DNA of 64,000 nt. Origin: JAWLEV01 sp046538105. Lineage in GTDB: Bacteria > Chloroflexota > Anaerolineae > UBA1429. The stretch covers positions 1 through 64,000 of the forward strand of contig JBKHJO010000001.1 in assembly GCA_046538105.1 (NCBI GenBank), in the 5' to 3' direction. A program made the position numbers and the translations under genes. The notes under the pieces were generated by a model that saw only the letters and a list, made by a program, of their open reading frames with translations, made no database searches and was not told the origin of the DNA. Shown piece by piece: positions 42,315 to 51,657 of the stretch (its first letter is position 1; each line of letters starts with the position of its first letter).

Positions 42315-43403
42315 TCATTCTCGCGTGCGGATGGATATCCACGTCGTGGCGCCAGTCTCCACCGAGAATCTTTTGGTGTAAAGTTCTCCTTTGTGATAGA
42401 GTTCGGCCAGCCATTCTCCCGCCTCCAGGTCTCCCGTGGCAAAGTTCTCGCTCCAAAGGGGATCGGGATTGACCCCTTTGTCGGGATAGGTCATCACTTC
42501 GCGCACGGGGGCACTAGATTGGTCTGGCCGAGACAGGACGAGACTGACCTCAGGCAGTGGTTCGCCTGCGGGTGATAGAACCTGGCCGGCCAGCGTTCCC
42601 ATACCTTCCTTTGGTGTCAGCCACAGTTCAGGATTTACCGTCTTGCCATAATCGTTCTCGCCGTAGCGTACCTCAAAGTGGATGTGAGGCCCCTCGGCCA
42701 CCCCTGTCATACCCACCAGGCCTATGCGCTCTCCCGTTTCCACATGTTGGTCCACCTCCACATCCACCTGTGAGAGGTGGCCGTACAACACATAGACGGG
42801 ATCCCCGTCATAGCGTCTATCCAGTTCCAGGATCACCAAAAGGCCGTAAAAGCCTGTTCTGGCCCCATAGACCTGGGTCGAGTCATCGCCGGCCACGATG
42901 ACGGTGCCCGGGGCTACTGCCAGAGCAGGCGTTCCTGAGTCGTTGACGAACTCGACGCCGTGATGGATAGGATAGGAGCCGTCTGCACGGGAAGCGTAAT
43001 CGTAGAAGCGGGCCACCCTGTCGTTCCCTGTCGGTGCGATAGGCCGCTGCAGCCAGTAATGGTCGGATGGGGCTGAGGTGGGGCTAGGACTTGGGCTTGG
43101 CGTATGGGTCGCCGTTGATGATGGTATCGAAGAAGGAGTACTAGTGGGGGTGACCTGAGGTGTATCCGTCAGGGTGGGAGAAGATGTTCGCGTCGATGTG
43201 GCGGTGACGTGTGGCGTTTGGGAGGGGGGAGTCCCTTCGCTTTCCTTTGGAGTTGGTGTCAGAACGGGATTCTGGCCGGTTCGCCTAGCAGATCCAGGGG
43301 CAAATCCAAAGACGATAGAGGCCGCCAAGGCGCCCAGAATGAGCACCATGGCAAGCACGAACCATATCTGTCGCGGATAAGGATGTAGAGGTTGCGGATC
43401 CAA
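42315..43403 (-). CDS. Membrane-anchored M23-family peptidase-like protein
   Basis: The 362-residue protein has an N-terminal membrane helix (about 14-36) and a Ser/Thr/Pro-rich linker (about 45-112). A LytM/M23 domain (about 120-270) has IHHGVEFVND, YVLYGHLS and GPHIHFEVRYG. The usual HxGxD zinc motif reads HxGxE, so metal binding may be altered. A C-terminal carboxypeptidase-regulatory-like beta domain (about 275-362, LAGQVLSPAGEPLPEVSLVL) follows. A role in peptidoglycan cleavage or as an activator at the cell surface is likely. The start is TTG after AGGGGAG. Confidence 0.85.
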   Translation of the reverse strand: MDPQPLHPYPRQIWFVLAMVLILGALAASIVFGFAPGSARRTGQNPVLTPTPKESEGTPPSQTPHVTATSTRTSSPTLTDTPQVTPTSTPSSIPSSTATHTPSPSPSPTSAPSDHYWLQRPIAPTGNDRVARFYDYASRADGSYPIHHGVEFVNDSGTPALAVAPGTVIVAGDDSTQVYGARTGFYGLLVILELDRRYDGDPVYVLYGHLSQVDVEVDQHVETGERIGLVGMTGVAEGPHIHFEVRYGENDYGKTVNPELWLTPKEGMGTLAGQVLSPAGEPLPEVSLVLSRPDQSSAPVREVMTYPDKGVNPDPLWSENFATGDLEAGEWLAELYHKGELYTKRFSVETGATTWISIRTRE

Positions 43404-43522
43404 AGAGGTCTCCCCTTTTGACTTTGCTCGCCTCAGATTATATTATGCTTTGTTCGCATGTACCAATCTGTGACATGTTCTTAATGGCGATGATAAACAA
43501 TGTGGGAGGAAAAAGTCGTCCT

Positions 43523-44293
43523 ATGCATTTTCATATTCTAACGCTCTTTCCCGAGTTATTCGACAGCGTCTTTGAGTACAGCATCATCAAGCGCGCTCTG
43601 GAGATGGATCGCATATCTATCGACATTTACAACATTCGCGACTTTGCGGAGGATAAGCACCAGGTAACCGACGAACCTCCTTATGGTGGGGGAGGGGGCA
43701 TGGTGATGAAAGCGGGGCCCATCGTGCGCGCCGTGGAGGATGTGCTCGCCCGGATAGCCGCGAAAGGGGATATCGATGTGCAGGAGGTGCCCGTCGTCCT
43801 GCTGACGCCGGTGGGACGTACCTTCACCCAGGCGGTCGCCCGTGAGTATGAGCGTCGCGAACATGTCGTGCTCATCTGTGGCCGCTACGAGGGTGTGGAC
43901 GAGCGGGTGCGCGAACTGGTGGTCACGGACGAGATTTCCATAGGGGACTATGTGCTTTCGGGGGGAGAGATCCCAGCGATGGTCTTTGTGGAGGCCGTCA
44001 CCCGTCTGGTTCCCGGGGTGTTGGGCGACATGCGTGCCACCATCAAGGATTCATACGCCAGAGGCCTGTTGGAACATCCCCATTATACGCGTCCTGCCGA
44101 GTATCGGGGACTGTGCGTTCCCGACATTCTCCTTTCTGGAGACCACGCCAGGATCGCCCGCTGGCGTCGCACGGAAGCCCTGCGACGTACGTGGAAGCGA
44201 CGTCCGGATTTGCTGGAAAAGGCGGATTTGACGGATGCGGATCGTCACTTTCTGGCTTCTCTGCACAAGAAAAACCAGGGGGATGTGGATTGA
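43523..44293 (+). CDS. trmD: tRNA (guanine37-N1)-methyltransferase
   Basis: The start was set at MHFHILTLFPELFD, the usual TrmD N-terminus. The 256-residue protein has the SPOUT trefoil-knot motifs YGGGGGMVMKAGPI, LICGRYEGVDERV and EISIGDYVLSGGE with FVEAVTRLVPGVLG, plus the C-terminal helical domain. It methylates G37 of tRNAs and is normally essential. rpsP, rimM and rplS, its frequent neighbours, are absent here. GGGAGGA lies 13 bases upstream. An upstream 35-codon extension is not family-like. Confidence 0.95.
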   Translation: MHFHILTLFPELFDSVFEYSIIKRALEMDRISIDIYNIRDFAEDKHQVTDEPPYGGGGGMVMKAGPIVRAVEDVLARIAAKGDIDVQEVPVVLLTPVGRTFTQAVAREYERREHVVLICGRYEGVDERVRELVVTDEISIGDYVLSGGEIPAMVFVEAVTRLVPGVLGDMRATIKDSYARGLLEHPHYTRPAEYRGLCVPDILLSGDHARIARWRRTEALRRTWKRRPDLLEKADLTDADRHFLASLHKKNQGDVD

Positions 44294-44331
44294 TCTGTCG
44301 CCAGCAGGTCTGGTTCAGAAAGATATGCCTT

Positions 44332-45336
44332 TTATGAGCTGGTCTCCAGGGAGCGTTGAAGGAGGGGGAGGTGGTGAAGGCCTTGCTCAGCCCCCAGCGC
44401 CGTACAGAGCATGGGGTTCTCTGCCAGGTGACAGGGGATTCCCGTCTCCTCGGTCAGGAAGCGGTCCATGTTGCGCAAGAGGCTTCCCCCGCCTGTCATC
44501 ACCATTCCCCGATCGATGATATCGGAGACGAGTTCGGGGGGCGTCTTTTCCAGGACAGCCCTGGCGGAGGCTGCAATATTGGCCAATTCCTCAGTAATGG
44601 CCTCGGTAATCTCTTCCGAGTTGATCTCAATGGTGCGCGGTTTGCCCGCGACCTGATCGCGGCCTCGCACTTCTATGCTCAGTTCCTCTTCCAGAGGGGT
44701 GGCACTGCCCACAGCCACTTTGGCCTTCTCTGCCGTATCGTCGCCGATAATCAGATTGTATTTGCGCCGTACATAACTGGAGATGGCATCGTCCAAGCGG
44801 TTTCCCGCCACGCGCACCGAACTGGAGACCACGATGCCGAACATGGAGATGACGGCGGCCTCGCTGGCTCCGCCCCCGATATTCATGATCATGTTGCCAG
44901 AGGGAGTTCCAACCGGCATGTCGGCGCCCATGGCGGCGGCGAGGGGTTCGGGAATGAGGTGGGCCACGCGCGCTCCGGCCTGTATGGCTGCATCGCGCAC
45001 GGCGCGACTTTCCACGGTGGTCACACCGACAGGAACGCTGAGCATGATCTCGGGACGGCGCTCAAAGCGACTGCAGGCCTTGGAAATAAAGTAACGGAGC
45101 ATGGCCTCGGTCACCACGTAATCGGCGATGACGCCATCTCGCATGGGACGCGCCACCTCGATAGTCTCCGGGGTACGTCCCAGCATGGCCCGTGCTTCGT
45201 TGCCCACGGCCAGGATACGGTTATCGTTACGCGAAATCGCCACTACGGAGGGTTCGTTCAAGACGATGCCCTTGCCGCTCACACAGACGATGACATTGAC
45301 CGTTCCAAGATCTATACCTATTTGCTTGCCGAACAT
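44332..45336 (-). CDS. mreB: MreB-family actin-like rod-shape protein
   Basis: The 334-residue actin-fold protein has GIDLGTVNVIVCVSGKGIVLNEPSVVA (phosphate-1), VPVGVTTVESRAVRDA, ARVAHLIPEPLAAAMGA and MIMNIGGGASEAAVISM (phosphate-2), plus MVMTGGGSLLRNMD (adenosine site). It polymerises beneath the membrane and guides cell-wall synthesis. It is not followed by mreC/mreD, so it may be a paralogue (Mbl/MreBH type). Its neighbour murA is also a peptidoglycan gene. Confidence 0.92.
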   Translation of the reverse strand: MFGKQIGIDLGTVNVIVCVSGKGIVLNEPSVVAISRNDNRILAVGNEARAMLGRTPETIEVARPMRDGVIADYVVTEAMLRYFISKACSRFERRPEIMLSVPVGVTTVESRAVRDAAIQAGARVAHLIPEPLAAAMGADMPVGTPSGNMIMNIGGGASEAAVISMFGIVVSSSVRVAGNRLDDAISSYVRRKYNLIIGDDTAEKAKVAVGSATPLEEELSIEVRGRDQVAGKPRTIEINSEEITEAITEELANIAASARAVLEKTPPELVSDIIDRGMVMTGGGSLLRNMDRFLTEETGIPCHLAENPMLCTALGAEQGLHHLPLLQRSLETSS

Positions 45337-45399
45337 GCCCCCTCCTGGTTCAAAACGAATTTGTAAAGGAATGATAACACGAAAGGTGGAATCCTACAA

Positions 45400-46731
45400 T
45401 CAACTGGAGGCTATAGAAGGCGTTCCCCATTCCAGGGGCTCGCTGCACTCTGCCTCGGGAGAGAAGTGCTTCGATTCCTCCACCCGAGAGATTACAGCGC
45501 CCAGGGATTGCAGTTTTTCTGCGATGTCCTGATACCCTCGGTCGATGTATATCACGTTGCTTATCTCCGTGACACCCTCGGCGGCCAGGCCCGCCAGTAT
45601 CATGGCAGCGCCGGAGCGTATATCCAGGGCACGGACATCTGCTCCATGCAGGGGTGTGGGACCGTGAACCATGGCTATGCGTCCCGAGCCCGACATGTCG
45701 ATGTGGGCTCCCATCTTGTCCAGTTCCTTGACATAGGCCAGTCGGCCATCGTACATGGTCTCATAGATGGAACTGTTTCCCTCGGCCTGGGTCAGCATGG
45801 TGGCAAAGGGGGCCTGCAGGTCCGTGGGAAAACCCGGATAGGGATACGTCTGGATGTCGGTGGCCTTGATTCGCTCTGGGGCGCGGACTCGATATATATT
45901 GTGGTCAGTCTCGATGGTGGCCCCCGCCTCACGCATCTTGTTTGTGACCGCGCCCAACCATCTTGTCACGGCGCCGCCCATGGATACGTCTCCTCCGCTG
46001 ATCAGTGCCCCCAGAGCAAATGTCCCGGCCTCCATGCGATCGGGCATGATGCGATATATCGTGCCGTGCAGTCGCCTCGTCCCTTCCACCTGAATGGTGT
46101 TCGTGCCCACACCATGGATTCGCGCCCCCATGGAGGACAGAAAATTGGCCAGATCGACTGCCTCAGGTTCCACAGAAGCATTCTCTATATACGTGACGCC
46201 GTCCGCGAGGCAGGCGGCCATGAGCAAGTTCTCTGTGCCCGTATGGCTGGGATAATCAAGGATGAGTTTCTCGCCCCGAAGGCGGGGTGTTTTGACAGTA
46301 TATCCCTTTTCTCGTCTATGGATCTCTGCTCCCATATGCTGGAATCCTTTAAGATCCACACTAACCGGTCGTGTCCCTATGGCGCAACCGCCCGGATGGG
46401 GTGCCTCGGCCTGTCCAAAGCGGCTGAGGAGAGGGCCAACTGTCAAAAAGCTTGCCCGCATCTTTTTGGCAAGGGCAAAGGGTACGTTGGCTTTGGAGAT
46501 ACGCGTGGCCTTGACACGCAGGGTGTTGGGCCCCTCAAAACGTGCCGCTACACCCAGGTGATGTAAAAGCTTGACCATATTGCGAATATCCTCGATATAG
46601 GGCACATTCTCCAACAGACATTCATCGTCGGTGAGGAGAGTAGCGGCAATAATGGGCAATGCCGCGTTCTTGGCTCCTCCGATTCTGACCTGACCTTCCA
46701 ATTTGTGTTGACCTTCTATCACTAATGGCAT
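45400..46731 (-). CDS. murA: UDP-N-acetylglucosamine 1-carboxyvinyltransferase
   Basis: The 443-residue enzyme has KLEGQVRIGGAKNAALP (substrate-binding Lys22/Asn23), the catalytic cysteine loop HPGGCAIGTRP (Cys116, the fosfomycin target) and late FPTDLQAPFATML with RAGAAMILAGLAA-type closing sequence. It catalyses the first committed step of peptidoglycan synthesis. It lies 63 bases from mreB on the same strand. Confidence 0.96.
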   Translation of the reverse strand: MPLVIEGQHKLEGQVRIGGAKNAALPIIAATLLTDDECLLENVPYIEDIRNMVKLLHHLGVAARFEGPNTLRVKATRISKANVPFALAKKMRASFLTVGPLLSRFGQAEAPHPGGCAIGTRPVSVDLKGFQHMGAEIHRREKGYTVKTPRLRGEKLILDYPSHTGTENLLMAACLADGVTYIENASVEPEAVDLANFLSSMGARIHGVGTNTIQVEGTRRLHGTIYRIMPDRMEAGTFALGALISGGDVSMGGAVTRWLGAVTNKMREAGATIETDHNIYRVRAPERIKATDIQTYPYPGFPTDLQAPFATMLTQAEGNSSIYETMYDGRLAYVKELDKMGAHIDMSGSGRIAMVHGPTPLHGADVRALDIRSGAAMILAGLAAEGVTEISNVIYIDRGYQDIAEKLQSLGAVISRVEESKHFSPEAECSEPLEWGTPSIASS

Positions 46732-47027
46732 AATTCATCTATCCTTAGGCTGTTATTTTTCAAGAGTTCTCATTATCGGATCGACTTTTCGAAGGGAAAC
46801 GCCGTTTATGTCACGCCGGTTCCATTGAAGGGCCTGTTCGGCCGCCTTCTATCTTGTCATAATATCAGTTCCGTATCATAAAGCAGTGCAAACTGGAGCA
46901 TGGCCGAATGATCGACCGGGCCCTCAAGATCCGACAGGGTGATTTATTCTGCTAACTCATTATATACATGACTGTGCAGTGTGACAAAGGAAATGTGAGG
47001 GCTGCTTTTTCATCCAAGTGGGTGTTT
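46732..47027. other. Intergenic region without recognised features
   Basis: About 296 bases between murA and the PfkB-family gene. No ORF, RNA gene or clear consensus promoter is visible. It presumably contains the murA promoter on the minus strand. Confidence 0.5.
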
Positions 47028-47978
47028 TTATCGTCGTAAAGATCGACCCTCACTGGAATTCTCGATCAGTTCCAATGCTTCTTCCCATATGGGCTGGCCG
47101 TTAAAACCGCCCAGCGCCGTGGTCGTCATGGCACCGCAGGCTGCACCGAAGGAGAGGCAGCGCTCCAGGGGTTCTCCTTTGAGCCATGCGGCTACAAAGC
47201 CCCCGTCAAAGCTATCGCCGGCGCCGGTTGTGTCGATTGCTTTGACCGGGAAGGCAGGCACGTCGACGCGCCGATGCTTGTGGATGGCCAGGGCCCCCTT
47301 TACGCCCCGTTTGACCGCCAAAAGGGGCACGCGGTCCGCCATCTCAGACATGGCGGGCTCCAGGCTTTTCCGTCCGGTGATGGCCTGTACCTCCTGCTCG
47401 TTGGGTAAAAATATGTCCAGGTGGTCGAAAAAGCCCTCCAACTCCCATCGTTGTGTCGGGTCCCAGTTGGTGTCAAGGGAGACAGTCATGCCCGCCCCTT
47501 TGGCGGCGCGCATCATTTGGGGCATCATGGGACGCAATTCTTTTAGTAAAAACGGGCTAACCACGTGGAGGTGGCGGGCCAGTTCGTAGCACGTGGGGTC
47601 CACGTCGTCGGCGGTCACGGCGGCGATGGACCCGAGATAGGTAAGCATGGCACGATCGACGCCTGTGGAGAGGGCGATGCTTGCACCCGTCTTGGTGGTG
47701 GGATCGATCTGCACGCGGGAGGTGTCCACACCTGCTTTCTTTAATCGCTCCAGCGCAAAATGTCCAAAGAGATCATCTCCCACTCTACTCACATAGAGGA
47801 CGTGCATTCCCATTCTGGCCGCGCTGGCAGCAAAGATGCCTCCCGAACTCCCGGCATAGACGGAGAGATCGTCGACCAGTTTTTCCACCTGACCGAACTC
47901 GGGTCGCACGTCTCCACGAACGATGATATCCACGTTGAGTTCTCCCGCCACGAGGATATCGTAGGATTGGGAACTCAC
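47028..47978 (-). CDS. PfkB-family carbohydrate kinase
   Basis: The 316-residue ribokinase-fold protein has the N-terminal VAGELNVDIIVRG, the second motif YAGSSGGIFAASAARMG and the catalytic/anion-hole motif DTTGAGDSFDGGFVAAWL. It phosphorylates a sugar or sugar derivative. The start is GTG and overlaps the SIS-domain gene stop by four bases, so the two are translationally coupled. Their products probably act in sequence on an amino or keto sugar. Confidence 0.88.
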   Translation of the reverse strand: MSSQSYDILVAGELNVDIIVRGDVRPEFGQVEKLVDDLSVYAGSSGGIFAASAARMGMHVLYVSRVGDDLFGHFALERLKKAGVDTSRVQIDPTTKTGASIALSTGVDRAMLTYLGSIAAVTADDVDPTCYELARHLHVVSPFLLKELRPMMPQMMRAAKGAGMTVSLDTNWDPTQRWELEGFFDHLDIFLPNEQEVQAITGRKSLEPAMSEMADRVPLLAVKRGVKGALAIHKHRRVDVPAFPVKAIDTTGAGDSFDGGFVAAWLKGEPLERCLSFGAACGAMTTTALGGFNGQPIWEEALELIENSSEGRSLRR

Positions 47979-49042
47979 TCGGTCATCTCCGTTCCTTCCA
48001 GTCGGATGGCCATGGACACGTTTCGTGGACGATCAGGATTCAGTTCCCGTCCTATGGCCCTGAAGTAAGCCATAAACTGCAGGAAGGGGAGATAGAGGAC
48101 GGGACGTGCTCGCTCCGGCAAGTCAGCGTTCAATGTAAACACCGTATCGAACTCCTGGCTCAGTCCTCGATCCTCGTTGGCGACGACCACGATGGATCCT
48201 CCGCGCTCTCGCAGATTTTGCAGTACAGCCACCTCATAGTCCCGTGTTCTCTCGGAGACCAATCCCACGATGAGATGCTCCCTATCCAACAGCGACATGG
48301 GGCCGTGACGAAATTCCATGAAATGGTAGGCCTCGGCCAGCGACAGGGACATCTCTTTCATCTTGATCGTGCCCTCGTTGGCCAGGCCGTAGAGGGGGCC
48401 GGAGCCCAGATAGGAGATACGCTTATAGTTCTCGTTGGTGCCAATTTCCTTCGCTACGGGCTTGGCGCGCGTGATGAGTGCGTCCGCTTTGGAGGGAAGG
48501 GCCCTTATTTCCTGCAGGAAGGCATCATCATCGACGGTGACGGCGGCCAGAGTCTGCACAGCTATCAACATGGCGGCAAAGGAGCCCGTCTGGGCAAAAC
48601 TTTTTTCTTGGGCCTCGGGAATGCTGATCGTCGAAGAGGCGACGGAAGCCAGCCCCGTGTCCCGGTAGCAACTGACGGCCAACGCCTCGCTGCTTCGGGC
48701 GCGCATCTCCTGGACGGCCTTGATGGTCTCGCTGGTTCTCCCAGAGCGGGAAAGGGCTACCACCAGAGGCGTTTCGTCCTCACGGAGAAAAGTATCCGGA
48801 TTCAGGAACACCTCCGAGGAGGGGGTGCTTTTGCAGGAAAGGCCCGTGATACGTTGAAAGAAGGGGGCTGAGAACTGGGCCAAATAGTGTGTGGATCCAC
48901 AGCCCATGAAAAGGAGTCCCTGTTCTGCATTGCGCTCGACCATGGATAGTAGTTTCTCCTTTTGGGCCAACACCACCTGGCTTCCCGCCTGCCAGCCCTG
49001 GGCCTGGTTCGATATCTCCTGAAATGAGTATTCGCCTCGCAT
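47975..49042 (-). CDS. SIS-domain sugar isomerase/deaminase (AgaS/GlmS-like)
   Basis: The start was placed at the ATG after GAGGAGG, removing 139 codons of non-conserved upstream frame. The 355-residue protein has two SIS domains: LLFMGCGSTHYLAQFSAPFF with VVALSRSGRTSETIKAV in the first, and ISYLGSGPLYGLANEGTIKMKEM with AYHFMEFRHGPMSLL in the second. This matches AgaS/FrlB-type proteins related to the isomerase half of GlmS. It is coupled to the PfkB-like kinase. Confidence 0.85.
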   Translation of the reverse strand: MRGEYSFQEISNQAQGWQAGSQVVLAQKEKLLSMVERNAEQGLLFMGCGSTHYLAQFSAPFFQRITGLSCKSTPSSEVFLNPDTFLREDETPLVVALSRSGRTSETIKAVQEMRARSSEALAVSCYRDTGLASVASSTISIPEAQEKSFAQTGSFAAMLIAVQTLAAVTVDDDAFLQEIRALPSKADALITRAKPVAKEIGTNENYKRISYLGSGPLYGLANEGTIKMKEMSLSLAEAYHFMEFRHGPMSLLDREHLIVGLVSERTRDYEVAVLQNLRERGGSIVVVANEDRGLSQEFDTVFTLNADLPERARPVLYLPFLQFMAYFRAIGRELNPDRPRNVSMAIRLEGTEMTE

Positions 49043-49086
49043 TTTCTCTGTCCTCCTCAGAAAGCATTCTCTGCCTCCGTCACAAC

Positions 49087-49115
49087 TTGACGTGAAAGTC
49101 TCTTTATGATACAAC
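49087..49115 (+). promoter_or_regulatory. Candidate promoter of the amidohydrolase gene
   Basis: TTGACG (49087-49092) and TACAAC (49110-49115) are 17 bases apart, in the gap between the divergent SIS and amidohydrolase genes. Confidence 0.4.
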
Positions 49116-49156
49116 GTGCGCAGTTGACAACGCCGTGTGGTGAGGGAGAAATTGGG

Positions 49157-50023
49157 ATGATCATCGATGCACACATTCACCTCTGGAACCCCCTTCATGG
49201 TAAGGATTTGGGGATCGATCGTCAAGCGCTGGGTTGGGGAAAGGCCCGGGAGGGGCACAGGACATACTATGCCACGCCGCCGGCCTTTGAGGACAGCCAG
49301 AGCACGTACGAGCGGGCTCTGGCGCATATGGAGTGGCTCAACATCGACCGCGCCGTGGTATTGCAGGAGTTCGCCGATGGCAAGCAGGACGATTATCTGG
49401 CCGAGGTACGCAGGGCCGAGCCTACGCGCTTTTCCTGTACCGCCCTCTTTGATCAGCATTACTATGAGGATCCCCTGGGATGCTTTCGAGAAGCCATCGA
49501 GAAAAAGGGGCTGCAGGGTTTTCTCGTCAAGAGCCCCGATCCCCTTTCAGAGATCGCCGTGCCCGAGTTAATGCCCCTTTGGGAGCGGTGCGCCGAACAG
49601 GGACTGCCGGTGGTGTGTAAGAATGGCGCTCCGGACGATATTCGCAAGTTGATAGCGGCCGTGCCAGAGCTCAAGGTAGTTCTGTCTCACTTTGCGGGGT
49701 CTTTTGGTCCGGAGGAGGAATATCAGGAGCGGATCGAGATCGTGGCGTCGTCGCCCAACGTCTATGTGGACAGCGGCGCTCTCACGTTTCGTAAGCGCTA
49801 TCCCTTCTCTGAGGCCAAAGAGCGGCTGCACGAGGCTGTGGAGATCGTGGGTGCGGAAAAGATCGCCTGGGGTTCCGATTACCCGCGCCCGGGGTTGGTG
49901 GCCGATGCCAGTTACAAACAGCAGTTGGAGTTCATCACCGTGGAGTGCGATTTTCTGAGCAAGGAGCAGCAGGAGCAGATCCTGGGCGGGACGGCCCTTC
50001 AGGTTTACAAATGGGACGAGTAG
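49157..50023 (+). CDS. Amidohydrolase-2 family protein (sugar lactonase-like)
   Basis: The start is at MIIDAHIHLWNP, preceded by GAGGGAG. The 288-residue TIM-barrel protein has the strand-1 DAHIHLW motif, VVLSHFAGSFG (metal/substrate His), and IAWGSDYPRPG with the strand-8 Asp. These are typical of the group that includes L-fuconolactone and L-rhamnono-lactone hydrolases. With the neighbouring oxidoreductase and sulfatase, a role in deoxy-sugar or sulfated-sugar breakdown is plausible. It is divergent from the SIS-PfkB pair. Confidence 0.82.
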   Translation: MIIDAHIHLWNPLHGKDLGIDRQALGWGKAREGHRTYYATPPAFEDSQSTYERALAHMEWLNIDRAVVLQEFADGKQDDYLAEVRRAEPTRFSCTALFDQHYYEDPLGCFREAIEKKGLQGFLVKSPDPLSEIAVPELMPLWERCAEQGLPVVCKNGAPDDIRKLIAAVPELKVVLSHFAGSFGPEEEYQERIEIVASSPNVYVDSGALTFRKRYPFSEAKERLHEAVEIVGAEKIAWGSDYPRPGLVADASYKQQLEFITVECDFLSKEQQEQILGGTALQVYKWDE

Positions 50024-50120
50024 AGGTCAGCGAATCTGGTGGGCCACCGTAAATGGCCTTGGAGAGAGTAAAGCAATTCCTCAGCGTGTGGATTACCATG
50101 ATGGCTTTTGTGTCCACTGG

Positions 50121-50150
50121 TGTAGAGACGCAAGATCTTGCGTCTCTACA
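50121..50150. repeat. Perfect 30-bp palindrome beginning TGTAGAGACG
   Basis: Two 15-base arms are exact reverse complements with no loop and begin/end TGTAGAGACG...CGTCTCTACA. A T-rich stretch (TTTTCGTTTT) follows on the plus strand, so it may terminate the amidohydrolase transcript. Palindromes with these ends recur in Chloroflexi and cyanobacterial genomes as short mobile repeats, from my memory of such sequences. Only one copy was noticed in this window. Confidence 0.6.
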
Positions 50151-50228
50151 TTTTCGTTTTGGGGGAGTGCCGCTGCACCCCCTGTGGTCATATCAAAAGG
50201 TATGCCTTTTGTCAGAAGAGTCAGGATT

Positions 50229-51494
50229 TCAATCCTCATCACCCTCAGGCTCGTCGACGCCGAGCGCCTCTTTGAGAGATTCTCCCTGTGGAAAGTGGTC
50301 GTACCCCTCGGCTGATACAGAGTCCGTGCGAACGGCCCAGGGTACAGTGTCCAATTCGGAAAAGGTGCATCCCGATTCGTAGGCTTTTTGGAGGATCTCT
50401 TCCATCTGCCGTATGCCCACTGTCTCTGAGCCATCCTCCGCCTGGATCGGATAGGTGTACTCATCTGGCACCGGATGGATGCCGCCGCTGGATTCGAAGG
50501 TCAGGTTGATACTCAGCACATGGGGTGTTGCTTCTGCCAACCCGCAGAGGGGCGCCTCTTCCTCGCCAGCCGCCACGCGGGCGATCTGACGGAACGGATG
50601 GAGATGATTCTCTTCCCGCTGGGCGTTGACGTATTTTTCTCGGCTCCCGTCGTTGTATGAGACAATCACTGTATCCGTGTCTGCATACCAATCGACGATC
50701 CCTTTCTCACATATAAGACGCGTTCTGGGATTGAACGTCTCGGTGAGGGCGTGACTGACCAGGTGTAGGGCGCGAGTGCCATCCACATCGACCGCTATAC
50801 ATGAAGTGTCGTAACTTTCGATGGGTTTCGCGGCATAGAGTTCGCCCTGTATGCTCGTGATGGGGATCTCCCCCTTTTGGACGCCTATGAGGTAGAATAT
50901 ATTGGTGAGATAGTGGGCGGTGGCGTTGGTGGCTGGGCCGTCGAGAATCCAGTGTCCCGGCTCTCCCAGGCGCCCGGCCCAGCCATTGCGCGCATAGTAA
51001 TTCTCATCGCGAGGCCAGCCGATCATGGTGCGTCCTTCGAGGATCCTGCCCAGGCTGCCGTCCGATACCTTTTCCCTGAGCCATCTCATGGTCGGTCCGT
51101 ATATCCACTGGTAACCCACGGCGCACCAGCGCCCGGTGCGTTGCTCACATTCCTGCAGCTCGTGCGCCTCCTGGATAGTGGCTGTCACAGGTTTTTCAAC
51201 GAGTACGTTGTATCCGGCTTCCATGGCCTGGATGGCCATGGGGGCGTGGTAGGGGGTGCCTGTCGGCACGCCCACCACGTCGATCCGACCCTGACCGTCT
51301 TCCAGCATCTCTTCCAGTGTTTCATAGATGATACAATCTCGTTCTTCCAACGTCTGTACCTGGGATTGGTATTTCTCTCGATTGCGCACCACTGCTGCGC
51401 CAAGGTGGGCCACGTCCCGCTTCTCCAATATGCGAAGGCTCTCCACCCATGTGGCGGCGAATCCTCCTATGCCCACGATACCGTATATGATCAT
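50229..51494 (-). CDS. Gfo/Idh/MocA-family oxidoreductase
   Basis: The start is at MIIYGIVGIGGFAATWVESL after GGGAGG. The 421-residue protein has the Rossmann NAD(P) loop GxxGxGG, then DVVGVPTGTPYHAPMAIQAMEAGYNVLVEKPVTATIQEA with the conserved EKP lysine, and a C-terminal alpha/beta domain with GHWILDGPATNATAHYLTNIF (catalytic His/Asp region). It oxidises a sugar or inositol hydroxyl. It is divergent from the sulfatase gene and part of a sugar-catabolic neighbourhood. Confidence 0.88.
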   Translation of the reverse strand: MIIYGIVGIGGFAATWVESLRILEKRDVAHLGAAVVRNREKYQSQVQTLEERDCIIYETLEEMLEDGQGRIDVVGVPTGTPYHAPMAIQAMEAGYNVLVEKPVTATIQEAHELQECEQRTGRWCAVGYQWIYGPTMRWLREKVSDGSLGRILEGRTMIGWPRDENYYARNGWAGRLGEPGHWILDGPATNATAHYLTNIFYLIGVQKGEIPITSIQGELYAAKPIESYDTSCIAVDVDGTRALHLVSHALTETFNPRTRLICEKGIVDWYADTDTVIVSYNDGSREKYVNAQREENHLHPFRQIARVAAGEEEAPLCGLAEATPHVLSINLTFESSGGIHPVPDEYTYPIQAEDGSETVGIRQMEEILQKAYESGCTFSELDTVPWAVRTDSVSAEGYDHFPQGESLKEALGVDEPEGDED

Positions 51495-51657
51495 CGCGTT
51501 AGCCTCCCTTTTCTCTTCCATCCATGGCAAGTGTACCCTTTTCCGGAGGTGGCTGTCAACAGGCGAGGGACGCTTGACGGGACGGGGCGCAGGGCCTATT
51601 CTCCTATTTGCTATGCGTTTCGCTGGCCATTTTATGAGTTGAGGGAGGGCGATTACT

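Noticed and set aside
44356..45366. 336-codon plus-strand ORF
   Set aside because: It is antisense to mreB, whose motifs are clear, and its composition is His/Gly-rich as expected from a shadow frame.
45466..46566. 366-codon plus-strand ORF
   Set aside because: It lies wholly antisense to murA and shows no family features or ribosome site.
49043..49459. N-terminal extension of the SIS protein upstream of 49042
   Set aside because: It overlaps the divergent amidohydrolase gene and a strong ribosome site marks the internal ATG at 49042.
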